NCBI GenBank assembly: GCA_964523015.1 | Contig: CAZFXN010000035.1 | Coordinates: 1-30,839, forward strand | Source of the DNA: JAWXBT01 sp964523015 | GTDB taxonomy: Bacteria > Bdellovibrionota_C > UBA2361 > J135 | Reading direction: 5' to 3' | DNA: 30,839 nucleotides | In this document: positions 15,666-23,484 of the stretch, piece after piece | Layout: the number at the start of each line of letters is the position of its first letter | Numbering within the stretch: the stretch's first letter is position 1 | Notes under the pieces: model-generated | Seen by the model: the letters and a program-made list of their open reading frames with translations, nothing else | Database searches by the model: none | Told to the model about the DNA's origin: nothing | Translations under genes and position numbers: made by a program

Positions 15666-16820
15666 TTAAAAAAATTCCCCAGCCCAAAGCTCAGACAAAA
15701 ACTCCTCAACCGGAACGATCTCTATGCCAGACTCAGTGACTCGACGCTGGCGTTCATGACAAACAATGATTCTGCGTTGAAGTTTTAGATCCTCAGCCAA
15801 TGCGCTCAAACCCTTTTCGTCCTGAGCATGCACACTCTGCGAACCTTTTACTTCAATAGCAATGCTTTCTCCAATAAGAAAATCGACTTCAAATTTGGAA
15901 AGACTGCGCCAATAATTTAGCGGAACATCACTACCTGCATAATCAAGCGCAGCTCTGATTTCTGTAAACATAAGGTGCTCAAATGCCTTACCGTACAGAT
16001 CTCCATGTTGCTTTATTTCAAAACGACCAAGTAGTTCATTTACAATTCCTACATCAAAAAAATAAAATTTAGGCGTTGCTACTGCTTTCCGTGATTTTGT
16101 TCCACGATAGGGCTGGAGCTCATATCCGATCAAAGTGTCATACAAGATCTGATAGTACGATTTTACCGTATTGAGCTTTACTCCAGTATCATTTGCTATG
16201 TTGGTATAGTTGATCTGTTCAGCATTATAGAGTGCTGCAATATTTAAAAATCTGCTAAAATTACCGACATTTCGAGTAAGACCCTCTGCACGAATCTCTT
16301 CTTCTAAATATAAACTAACATAGTTCTTGAGTTCCTCACGAAAGTCTACACTGTCAATAATACCAGGCAGTGATCCGCGACAAACCCGCTCATCTATTCT
16401 GGGAGCCCCCAACTCACATGAAACCAATGGATGTAACTGCCTACGCCAGATCCTACCGGGCAAAAGATTCACCCCTGTTCGTTTTAATTTTCGAGCACTA
16501 CTTCCAGTGAGCAGTGCCCGAAACTGTTTGTCACGATCTAAAATAACCTGTAATTCATCAAAAATTTCAGGGAGACGTTGTGCTTCATCAATAATTAGTA
16601 ATTTTGTTCCGGGCAAAATGCGTTGTCTGATTATCTCCGGTCGGGCACTTACTTCACGATAAGTATCGGCCTCTGAAAGATCATAGTATAAAGATGTGGG
16701 AGAGCACTCCTTAGCAAGGGTGCTTTTGCCAGTCTGCCTTGGCCCAAGTAATAATATCGATTTTTTCGTCAGCAGCTTTGATAGATCTAGCGCTCTTTTA
16801 TACATGCGACATAGTTGCAT
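15666..16820 (-). CDS. AAA family ATPase with DUF4143 nuclease-like domain (first copy)
   Basis: Walker A is GPRQTGKS (26-33), Walker B is LLIIDEA (74-80), and the sensor strand LLTGSSAR is at 103-110. A winged-helix-like middle (about 185-235) leads to a C-terminal domain with Glu281, FEVDF (Asp313) and IAIEVKGS (Glu323, Lys325), the spacing of a PD-(D/E)XK nuclease fold. Such AAA_14/DUF4143 proteins are widespread and often acquired, but their function is not established. The ATG at 16820 lies inside the perfect palindrome at 16813-16842. An in-frame ATG at 16805 would put the palindrome just upstream, and neither start has a Shine-Dalgarno sequence. Autoregulation through the palindrome is inference. 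Confidence 0.85.
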   Translation of the reverse strand: MQLCRMYKRALDLSKLLTKKSILLLGPRQTGKSTLAKECSPTSLYYDLSEADTYREVSARPEIIRQRILPGTKLLIIDEAQRLPEIFDELQVILDRDKQFRALLTGSSARKLKRTGVNLLPGRIWRRQLHPLVSCELGAPRIDERVCRGSLPGIIDSVDFREELKNYVSLYLEEEIRAEGLTRNVGNFSRFLNIAALYNAEQINYTNIANDTGVKLNTVKSYYQILYDTLIGYELQPYRGTKSRKAVATPKFYFFDVGIVNELLGRFEIKQHGDLYGKAFEHLMFTEIRAALDYAGSDVPLNYWRSLSKFEVDFLIGESIAIEVKGSQSVHAQDEKGLSALAEDLKLQRRIIVCHERQRRVTESGIEIVPVEEFLSELWAGEFF

Positions 16821-16842
16821 AATTTCATGAAATTATGCAACT
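16813..16842. promoter_or_regulatory. Perfect 30-bp palindrome over the ATPase start codon
   Basis: The half-site AGTTGCATAATTTCA (16813-16827) is followed immediately by its exact reverse complement to 16842, with no spacer. The upstream minus-strand DNA is very AT-rich (TATAAA and TATTAT at 16848-16859). The palindrome therefore covers the likely transcription start and the ATG at 16820. It would suit an operator for a symmetric repressor, or an RNA hairpin masking the start codon. Confidence 0.85.
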
Positions 16843-16961
16843 CAAATATAATATTTATAAGCTGCTGTTTTTAATAGTTTTTTAGACAAAAGGCAGAAAG
16901 TTATGTAGTTTGCTCAATGGTCAATTCAAATTACATAACACAATAATACATTCGATCAGAT

Positions 16962-18779
16962 ATGGCAGACGTCCCGCTATTTAGTGCCCAAGACCTTAAT
17001 AAAACTTTCGGAATAAAGACTCTCTTTGAGGGGATTACATTCTCTGTTGTTCCTGGTGAAAAGGTTGCCCTAATTGGCCCAAACGGATCAGGGAAATCTA
17101 CCCTTTTAAAGATGGTGGCAGGCCTTGAGCATCCGGATCATGGCAAACTTTATGTAAGAAAAGATCTACGAAGCGCGTATGTACCTCAGCAGGATCAGTT
17201 CAATGAAAAACTCTCAGTTAACGAAATTTTGATTGAAGCACTTGTCGCTACCGGTCATGAAGAATTTGAAATTGAAGGAAAGGTAGCTAGCACTCTAGGT
17301 AAAGCTGGTTTTAAAGATAAAGATACGATCGTTTCGACTTTATCAGGTGGATGGAAAAAGCGGTTAGCAATTCTTCGAGGAATGATAGTTGAACCAGAAC
17401 TATTATTGCTGGATGAGCCGACAAACCATCTGGATATTGCTGGAGTTCTTTGGCTAGAGGAATTATTAAGCAGATCCTCTACTGCATTGATCTTTGTTAG
17501 TCATGATCGTTATTTTATTGCTCGACTTGCCGAACGAGTCTTTGAAATTAATCGACAATACCCACAAGGATTTTTCTCTGCCAATGGTGACTATGGAGAT
17601 TTCTTAGAGGCTCGGGCTCTACACTTAGCTGGATTAAAACAGTCTCAGGAAACATTAGCCAATAAGGTCCGACGAGAGGTTGCTTGGCTTAGACAAGGCG
17701 CGAAAGCTCGGACAACAAAATCAAAATATCGGAAAACCGAAGCTCTAAATTTAGTAGAGGATCTTAAAAATTCTCAATATAAGGACCAACGAGCACAACT
17801 TGAGTTCTCATCATCAAATCGAAAGTCTCGTGATTTAATAAAGGTAGAAAATGCCTCTAAATCATTTGAGAATAAAAAACTATTTAAAGACATCTCTATT
17901 ACTCTTTCCCCTGGTGTTAGATTAGGAATTGTTGGTCCTAACGGAAGCGGAAAAACAACTTTTGTTAAAACTTTACTAGGCGAAATAAAAGCTGACCAAG
18001 GAAAGGTCATTAGAGCGCCAAATCTTTTAGTAAAATTCTTTGACCAAGCAAGACAGAATCTTGATAAATCAACCACTCTTAAAAAAGCCTTGGCCCCAAG
18101 TGGTGGTGATTCGGTTATTTTTAACTCTAACCCTATGCATGTTGTTACATGGGCTAAGCGATTTCTATTCTCTAATGAACAGCTCTCTGTACCTGTGTCT
18201 AAACTTTCAGGTGGAGAGCAGGCTAGATTACTCTTAGCACAATTAATGCTTCAGGAATCTGATATTATTTTATTCGATGAGCCAACCAATGATCTTGATA
18301 TTTCAACTCTAGAAGTTTTAGAGGAAAGTTTCTGTGAGTATCCAGGAGCAATAGTTTTAGTAACTCATGATCGATACCTTTTAGATAGGACTGCAACAAC
18401 AATACTTGGCCTTTCTGATGAGGGCGGAGCGTTTTATAGTAGCTACCTGCAATGGGAAGCAGCGTATCAGAGATCTTCTGAAGTCTCCCCTGAGCTTAAT
18501 TTAAAAAAATCAGATAAAGCCTCACCAAAACCAACAGCCTTAACACCGTCTAACAAGCTAACTTACGATGAGCGAAAAGAGTTACGCGGAATTGAATCAA
18601 AGATAATTAAAGCTGAGAAAGAGCTTGAGTCTCTAAATCAAGATATGAATATAAAAAATAATGAGGGTGATGCTACAGCACTTCATAAAAGCTGTGAAGC
18701 TGTAGCAAAGCAGCAAGAACTCGTAGAGACTTTATTTGCAAGATGGCAGGAGCTCGAGGCGCGGGAGAAGGATTCTTAG
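16962..18779 (+). CDS. uup: ABC-F family ATPase, Uup type
   Basis: The 605-residue protein has two ABC cassettes and no membrane domain. Cassette 1: GPNGSGKST (39-47), signature LSGGW, Walker B LLLLDEPTNHLDI. Cassette 2: GPNGSGKTT (about 320-330), signature LSGGEQ, Walker B ILFDEPTNDLDI. Between them is the linker REVAWLRQGAKARTTKSKYR, typical of Uup. The C-terminal segment from about residue 540 (LTYDERKELRGIESKIIKAE) is the Uup coiled-coil domain that binds DNA or branched structures in the E. coli protein. Uup-type ABC-Fs act at the ribosome and in genome stability. It stands between two DUF4143 ATPase genes, on the plus strand, with no sign of an operon. Confidence 0.93.
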   Translation: MADVPLFSAQDLNKTFGIKTLFEGITFSVVPGEKVALIGPNGSGKSTLLKMVAGLEHPDHGKLYVRKDLRSAYVPQQDQFNEKLSVNEILIEALVATGHEEFEIEGKVASTLGKAGFKDKDTIVSTLSGGWKKRLAILRGMIVEPELLLLDEPTNHLDIAGVLWLEELLSRSSTALIFVSHDRYFIARLAERVFEINRQYPQGFFSANGDYGDFLEARALHLAGLKQSQETLANKVRREVAWLRQGAKARTTKSKYRKTEALNLVEDLKNSQYKDQRAQLEFSSSNRKSRDLIKVENASKSFENKKLFKDISITLSPGVRLGIVGPNGSGKTTFVKTLLGEIKADQGKVIRAPNLLVKFFDQARQNLDKSTTLKKALAPSGGDSVIFNSNPMHVVTWAKRFLFSNEQLSVPVSKLSGGEQARLLLAQLMLQESDIILFDEPTNDLDISTLEVLEESFCEYPGAIVLVTHDRYLLDRTATTILGLSDEGGAFYSSYLQWEAAYQRSSEVSPELNLKKSDKASPKPTALTPSNKLTYDERKELRGIESKIIKAEKELESLNQDMNIKNNEGDATALHKSCEAVAKQQELVETLFARWQELEAREKDS

Positions 18780-18908
18780 TACTCTATTTTTCTCTATAGA
18801 TGGCAATTTTCTAACGATTTTTACTGGCAATCTTAACTTGCAATATTAATCATTACAATGTACTATTTTACGATACACAGCTCGTTATTTTGAATATTCG
18901 TACAACAT

Positions 18909-20099
18909 ATGGAAATCACTCGAAATATTTACAGTGCTTTAAAACAGCGTCTAGCTAAATTTACCCCTTTAATCCAAATAATCGTCGGTCCAAGACAGGT
19001 TGGAAAAAGTACAGCAATCAAGACCCTGCTAAAGGGATATCAAAATAATTCAATCTATCTAGCCTTGGATAATCCTGGCCCAAATCCGGAGCAGACGATT
19101 CGCTTCACCTGGCAAAGAGCACGTGCAATTAAAGGTCACAAAATTTTAGTATTTGATGAGATTCAGAATGTTGATCGCTGGGCCCCATTAATCAAAGAGC
19201 TTTACGACGAAGACCGTCCAAAGGGTGAACTAAGCGTGGCATTGTTAGGTTCCTCCGCTTTAGATCTTGCCTTGCGAGGCGAGGAGAGTTTACAGGGGCG
19301 TTTTGAAATTATTCGTTTCTCTCACTGGAATTTCTGTGAAAGCCGTAAAGCATTCGGATGGAACTTAAACCAATTTCTTCAGTTCGGTGGATATCCAGTC
19401 ATAGGAGAATTGTTGAAAGACTCGTCTCCTGAAACTCTTAATCGCTGTCAGGCATTTGTTCGTGACTCAATTATTGAGCCAGTTATCTCACGTGATATAC
19501 TTATGTTAAAACAGATTCTAAACTCGGCTTTGCTAAGGCAGACTTTACAAATTGCTCTCTCTCTTCCTTGCCAAGAGATCTCGTATGCGAAACTCTTAGG
19601 CCAACTAACTGACAAGGGAAATTCAAGTACAATTAAAAGTTATCTTGAAGTACTCGAAAAGGCGTTTATGCTTAAACTTCTATACCGTTATTCTGGAGGC
19701 CAGATACGAATTCGCACGTCGAGCCCTAAAATTGTGCCTCTAGCCCCAGCGCTGATACATGCCTTTAATGCCCCGGCGCGCATTCAGAGTGACCCTGCTT
19801 GGGCTGGGCATGCGTTTGAAGCAGCTATTATTTCGCGATTCAATGATCTGGGATACGAACTTTACTATTGGAGCAATTCCAGAGTTGATGTTGATTTGGT
19901 GGTAAAAAAAAATGACTCCTTACTAGCTTTGGAGATAAAATCCAACCAGTCACTGGATTGGCGAGGCCTTAAGGTCTTTAAAAAGGAATATCCTAAAGCA
20001 CATATTGCTGCTCTAGATCAAAAACTAGGTCAAGAATTCTTAGGCACACAGGATCCTGAAGAGTTTATCTCTCGTTTACCAAGCGCACTTTCAATGTAA
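18909..20099 (+). CDS. AAA family ATPase with DUF4143-like nuclease domain (second copy)
   Basis: Walker A is GPRQVGKS (27-34) and Walker B ILVFDEIQ (79-86), followed by sensor ALLGSSALDL and the family motif QGRFEIIRF with a PFSHWN-like box (SHWNF, 138-142). The middle contains FGGYPVIGE, also usual for these proteins. The C-terminal domain has Glu304, RVDVDLVV (Asp327/329) and LALEIKSNQ (Glu342, Lys344), again in PD-(D/E)XK order. It differs strongly from the copy at 15666-16820 in the segments around these motifs, so they are separate lineages and not a recent duplication. Its last nine bases overlap the Kazal-like gene on the other strand. The function is unknown; there is no palindrome upstream of this copy. 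Confidence 0.87.
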   Translation: MEITRNIYSALKQRLAKFTPLIQIIVGPRQVGKSTAIKTLLKGYQNNSIYLALDNPGPNPEQTIRFTWQRARAIKGHKILVFDEIQNVDRWAPLIKELYDEDRPKGELSVALLGSSALDLALRGEESLQGRFEIIRFSHWNFCESRKAFGWNLNQFLQFGGYPVIGELLKDSSPETLNRCQAFVRDSIIEPVISRDILMLKQILNSALLRQTLQIALSLPCQEISYAKLLGQLTDKGNSSTIKSYLEVLEKAFMLKLLYRYSGGQIRIRTSSPKIVPLAPALIHAFNAPARIQSDPAWAGHAFEAAIISRFNDLGYELYYWSNSRVDVDLVVKKNDSLLALEIKSNQSLDWRGLKVFKKEYPKAHIAALDQKLGQEFLGTQDPEEFISRLPSALSM

Positions 20100-20585
20100 C
20101 ACGCAACTCCCACGATGAAGCACAACGGCTCCGTTATTGCGCGCTTCACATTTAGATGAGTAATTAGTTAACGATCCAAATAGAGTCAGGGCACATACTG
20201 GGTTATAGATTTGGGTACAAATCTGATCACAGCCACCTTGATTTAAAACTTGTGCTCCAAAAAGAGAGGCTTCGCATTCGTTTCCAAACTCAACCATCGT
20301 ACTGTTACTGTTTGTGCCGTTAGAAACTTTTGCACATACAGGTTCATAAAGAGTAACGCAGAACTGCTCAGGAAGTTTTTGAATCTCCTTAGTAGCTTTT
20401 TTAACAGATCTTCTCTCTGTACATTTATAAAAGGTACGTTTTGCGGAGAAGCACTTCTTTGAGCTTATATCCACCAAACATATCGCACGTGCAGTATCCT
20501 TAAATGAAGTGCATTTTGCTGGAGTTAGTGCGTATCCACTGGAGGTAGATAATATTAGCGTCACGATAAAAATAAGAAATCTCAT
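20091..20585 (-). CDS. Secreted protein with two four-cysteine Kazal-like domains
   Basis: Starting at ATG 20585, residues 1-19 form a signal peptide (MRFLIFIV...SSGYA). An upstream in-frame ATG at 20639 is possible but adds 18 residues that would bury the signal. The mature part has 12 cysteines (25, 36, 45, 55, 76, 84, 104, 119, 123, 131, 146, 161). Residues 76-119 and 123-161 each read C-x3-Y-x-P-V-C ... N/S-x-C-E-A ... G-x-C, the frame of Kazal-type inhibitor or follistatin domains, but each has four cysteines where classical Kazal domains have six. The N-terminal four-cysteine part is unrecognised. It probably acts outside the cytoplasm; protease inhibition is inference. It is the last gene of the minus-strand redox run. 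Confidence 0.72.
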   Translation of the reverse strand: MRFLIFIVTLILSTSSGYALTPAKCTSFKDTARAICLVDISSKKCFSAKRTFYKCTERRSVKKATKEIQKLPEQFCVTLYEPVCAKVSNGTNSNSTMVEFGNECEASLFGAQVLNQGGCDQICTQIYNPVCALTLFGSLTNYSSKCEARNNGAVVLHRGSCVLH

Positions 20586-20687
20586 ACAGAGGTTATAATT
20601 CATTTCTAAAAAATGTAGCAATGAGTCAAGAAACAGCATTTTGGTGAATTAAAAACTACTAGGACATTAAGCCAGTTATCTCGAAAC

Positions 20688-21341
20688 CTAGAGAGGCTCC
20701 CTCTCTTTTAGCTTATCTTTAAATTTGGCAAATACCTTTTGAAGCTTAGGTGCAATCACTAAAGAGCAGTACGGTTTCTCTTTGTGGTTTGCATAATAAT
20801 TCTGATGATAGTCCTCAGCCACATAAAAAATATCCAACGGCGTTAGTTCCGTTACTATTTTATCAGACCATAGCTTTGTTTCAGTGATCTCTTTAAGAAC
20901 ATCCTCAGCGATCTTTTTCTGGGACTCGTCATGATAAAGAATTATTGAGCGGTACTGTGTGCCAACATCATTCCCTTGACGATTAAGAGTTGTTGGATCA
21001 TGAGCATGAAAAAATATAGTAACGAGATCTTTATAAGAGATAACGGACGGATCGAAAGTTATCTGCGCTACTTCAGCGTGATTAGTTTTTCCGGAAGTTA
21101 CCTGCTCATATGTTGGGTTTGGGACATCTCCGCCAGCATATCCAGATTCAACTTTTTCTACTCCTTTAAATCCTAAGAATATAGTTTCAACACACCAAAA
21201 ACAACCTCCACCAAAGGTGGCGAGGGATGAATTACTCTTCATAATATTAGGCTCCGTTTTCAAATTATTTTCAGCGAAGGCAGTTGGGTAACTTAATAAA
21301 AAAATGAATAGTACTAGAGGTGCCAAGATATATTTACACAT
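20688..21341 (-). CDS. msrA: Peptide-methionine (S)-S-oxide reductase, exported
   Basis: MsrA repairs methionine-S-sulfoxide in proteins using a thiol donor. The catalytic box GGGCFWCVE has the reactive Cys47, preceded by ATF as in the family. GYAGGDVPNPTYEQVTSGKTNHAEVAQ, QGNDVGTQYRSIILYH and EDYHQNYY are all family-specific and hold the substrate pocket. Residues 1-23 (hydrophobic core ILAPLVLFIFLLSYP, 'AFA' then Glu) are a signal peptide, so the enzyme should work in the periplasm. A Cys in 'KPYCSLVI' may serve as a resolving residue. It lies between folP (18 bases) and the Kazal-like gene, near a VKOR-DsbA gene, so envelope redox repair is a reasonable theme. Confidence 0.95.
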   Translation of the reverse strand: MCKYILAPLVLFIFLLSYPTAFAENNLKTEPNIMKSNSSLATFGGGCFWCVETIFLGFKGVEKVESGYAGGDVPNPTYEQVTSGKTNHAEVAQITFDPSVISYKDLVTIFFHAHDPTTLNRQGNDVGTQYRSIILYHDESQKKIAEDVLKEITETKLWSDKIVTELTPLDIFYVAEDYHQNYYANHKEKPYCSLVIAPKLQKVFAKFKDKLKEREPL

Positions 21342-21359
21342 CGAGAATGCTCTTTATTG

Positions 21360-22187
21360 TTAAGGCTGCATAATTGCAACTTTAAACGCCGTGTTTAAAA
21401 AAGCCCGCTGCAACTTTACATTATGCACCCGAATATAATCAGGCCCATGAAATCCAAAGTCTTGAGCAACGAGAGTGCCGGTAAGGGCTGTTAGCGGATC
21501 TCGCTCAATTGGGGAGCTTTCGCCCTCTTGCTTTAGAAATCCCTTTCTTGAACTTGCAAACATAAGAGGAAATTCTGTCTCTGCTAATTCTTTAAACCGA
21601 CGAATTAGCTGCCATGAATATTCAGGCCTTTTACTAACAAATGCTCCCATGCCTGGATCTAGGATTATCTGCTCTGCTAGAATGTTTGATTCTAGTGCCT
21701 TTTCTAATTTTTTATGAAAAAACTCCCTAATCTTAACTATAAGATCGACACCGGAATTTTCTACCTCTCGTTCTTGAAATGAGAAATCATGTGGCTTAGT
21801 CAAAGCGGAATACATCAGCACAATCTTTGCGTCACTGTCAGCAATAACATCAAACATTGCTGGATCAGATCCAGAGGTGACATCATTTATTATACTTGCG
21901 CCATTTTCTATAGCAAAAGCGGCGACTTCTGATCTGTATGTGTCAACCGAAACAGGTGCAAAGGTGGCAACTTCTTTTAATACTGGATTAATTCTTTTAA
22001 TCTCTTCAGCAGCCCCTATACTCTTTGAGCCAGGTCGGGTTGATTGTCCACCGATATCGACAATGTCTGCTCCCTCGCTAACTAAGTTATGAGCTTGAGC
22101 AATAGCCACATCTGGACTTAAGTATAGCCCGCCATCAGAGAAGCTATCTGGGGTTACATTTAAAATTCCAACTAATTTAATATTCAA
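21360..22187 (-). CDS. folP: Dihydropteroate synthase
   Basis: FolP condenses 4-aminobenzoate with hydroxymethyl-dihydropterin pyrophosphate, the product of FolK (8665-9183). Motifs: GILNVTPDSFSDGG (7-20), ADIVDIGGQSTRPGS (40-54), SVDTYRSEVA, INDVTSG, ILDPGMG, SSRKGFL with the pABA-site Lys, and the final RVHNV. The length of 275 residues is standard. The start is TTG at 22187, supported because the N-terminus aligns with the family and because the VKOR-DsbA stop is only two bases upstream, so coupling is likely. Sulfonamide-resistance changes cannot be judged by eye. Confidence 0.96.
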   Translation of the reverse strand: MNIKLVGILNVTPDSFSDGGLYLSPDVAIAQAHNLVSEGADIVDIGGQSTRPGSKSIGAAEEIKRINPVLKEVATFAPVSVDTYRSEVAAFAIENGASIINDVTSGSDPAMFDVIADSDAKIVLMYSALTKPHDFSFQEREVENSGVDLIVKIREFFHKKLEKALESNILAEQIILDPGMGAFVSKRPEYSWQLIRRFKELAETEFPLMFASSRKGFLKQEGESSPIERDPLTALTGTLVAQDFGFHGPDYIRVHNVKLQRAFLNTAFKVAIMQP

Positions 22188-22189
22188 TA

Positions 22190-23449
22190 TTATGGACCAA
22201 GTATCTGATCAAAAACTTTAGCTAAGTTATCGTACGAAATATCTCTTAGAATTTTTCCATTAATTAAAATGGTAGGAGTGCCAACAAGTCCGATCTTATC
22301 ACCCTCCGCAATATCTGAAGCTACCTTATTTTTCACTTCATCACTTTCAACACATAGATCTATTTTAGACTTATCTAAACCTAACTTACTGATCCCCTCA
22401 ACCATTTTTTCTTTAGCTTGGATTGGATTAGTATCACCACCCTCCATCCCTGTCCTAAAAAGATAATCACTCATCTCCCAAAACTTACCTTGCTCCCCAG
22501 CGCATCTAGCCAAGTAAGCTGCGTAACACCCATTTGGATGCATCTGATCTTTAAGTGCCGGATTACAACTACTATCAAGAGGATAGTTTTTGTAAATAAA
22601 CCTGACTCGACCTTCGTATTTCTCTGAAAGCTCACTTATTACAACATAAAGAACCTGACACGCCGGACATTCATAATCAGCGAATTCTATCAATTGAAGT
22701 GCTGCTCCCTCTGGTCCCTTAGCATAATCTCTAGTCTGAGTTTCGGAGAGATCAATATTAACTGCCTTTACAGATTCTTCCTGCCAAGTTGGCTGACTAG
22801 AAAACGACGATAGATAACGTAAACTAAGGGTGTCTTTTAATGAATAAGAGAGTATTCCTCCTAAAAGGACCGCTAAGCCATAAAGCTTGATAGAGGAACT
22901 TCTATTTCGCGTTTGAAAACTTAAACCCTCAATGACTAGTCCAAGGACAGTAAATAAACCATCCCTAGCTGCGCTTAGGTAATTTTTCTTTCTTGATCCA
23001 CCAAAAAGAGAGACCAAAAGAAGTATTATATTTACTGCATAAACGCCCAAGCATATTGGACACAAGACCCCTACTTTAAATTTTGAGACTAAAAATAAGG
23101 CAATTGATACAGACACTCCAACAAAGGAGATAAAAGCGATCGTATCGTTTACTTCATCATCATAAAATCTATCTTTGTCAGCAAAAAGAAAACAGGTCAG
23201 GAGTAGAATCAGGTAAAACCAAAGGCCGTAAGAAGCAACAGGAATTCCCAGCCAAAGGGCCCAGGAACTACTATTTACAGCAGTACAGTTTAGATCTGAA
23301 TTGATGCTACAGAATGAGCTTTGAACATCCACTCCTATTTGAGCGGCGATAGCACTCATCGCAAACTCATTAAGCGCGAGGACTGAAACAGCCATGCCAA
23401 TAAGAGCTATCAGGCCAACTAAAAAGAGAGATGGATAACTACGTCGCAC
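22190..23449 (-). CDS. VKOR-DsbA fusion (vitamin K epoxide reductase domain plus thioredoxin-like disulfide oxidoreductase)
   Basis: The protein is a 419-residue fusion with a GTG start at 23449 (AGGA eight bases upstream). Residues 1-150 hold four membrane helices of a VKOR domain, with loop cysteines Cys47 and Cys55 and the quinone-site CPIC (130-133). A further helix (about 188-205) leads to a periplasmic DsbA-type thioredoxin domain with CPAC (261-264), the cis-Pro motif GTPTI (390-394) and additional Cys295, 308 and 316. Bacterial VKOR homologues replace DsbB: they re-oxidise DsbA-like partners and pass electrons to quinone, and fusions of this kind are known. It is likely the main disulfide source for envelope proteins here, including the Cys-rich protein at 20091-20585. 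It is coupled to folP two bases downstream. Confidence 0.93.
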   Translation of the reverse strand: MRRSYPSLFLVGLIALIGMAVSVLALNEFAMSAIAAQIGVDVQSSFCSINSDLNCTAVNSSSWALWLGIPVASYGLWFYLILLLTCFLFADKDRFYDDEVNDTIAFISFVGVSVSIALFLVSKFKVGVLCPICLGVYAVNIILLLVSLFGGSRKKNYLSAARDGLFTVLGLVIEGLSFQTRNRSSSIKLYGLAVLLGGILSYSLKDTLSLRYLSSFSSQPTWQEESVKAVNIDLSETQTRDYAKGPEGAALQLIEFADYECPACQVLYVVISELSEKYEGRVRFIYKNYPLDSSCNPALKDQMHPNGCYAAYLARCAGEQGKFWEMSDYLFRTGMEGGDTNPIQAKEKMVEGISKLGLDKSKIDLCVESDEVKNKVASDIAEGDKIGLVGTPTILINGKILRDISYDNLAKVFDQILGP

Positions 23450-23484
23450 AAAAAATTCCTATAACTTAACTAGACAACTTTACT

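Noticed and set aside
20690..20706. AGAGAGG-CTC-CCTCTCT hairpin at the msrA end as its terminator
   Set aside because: The T-run follows on the plus strand, whereas msrA is on the minus strand, and the hairpin lies over the stop codon. It may simply reflect coding sequence.
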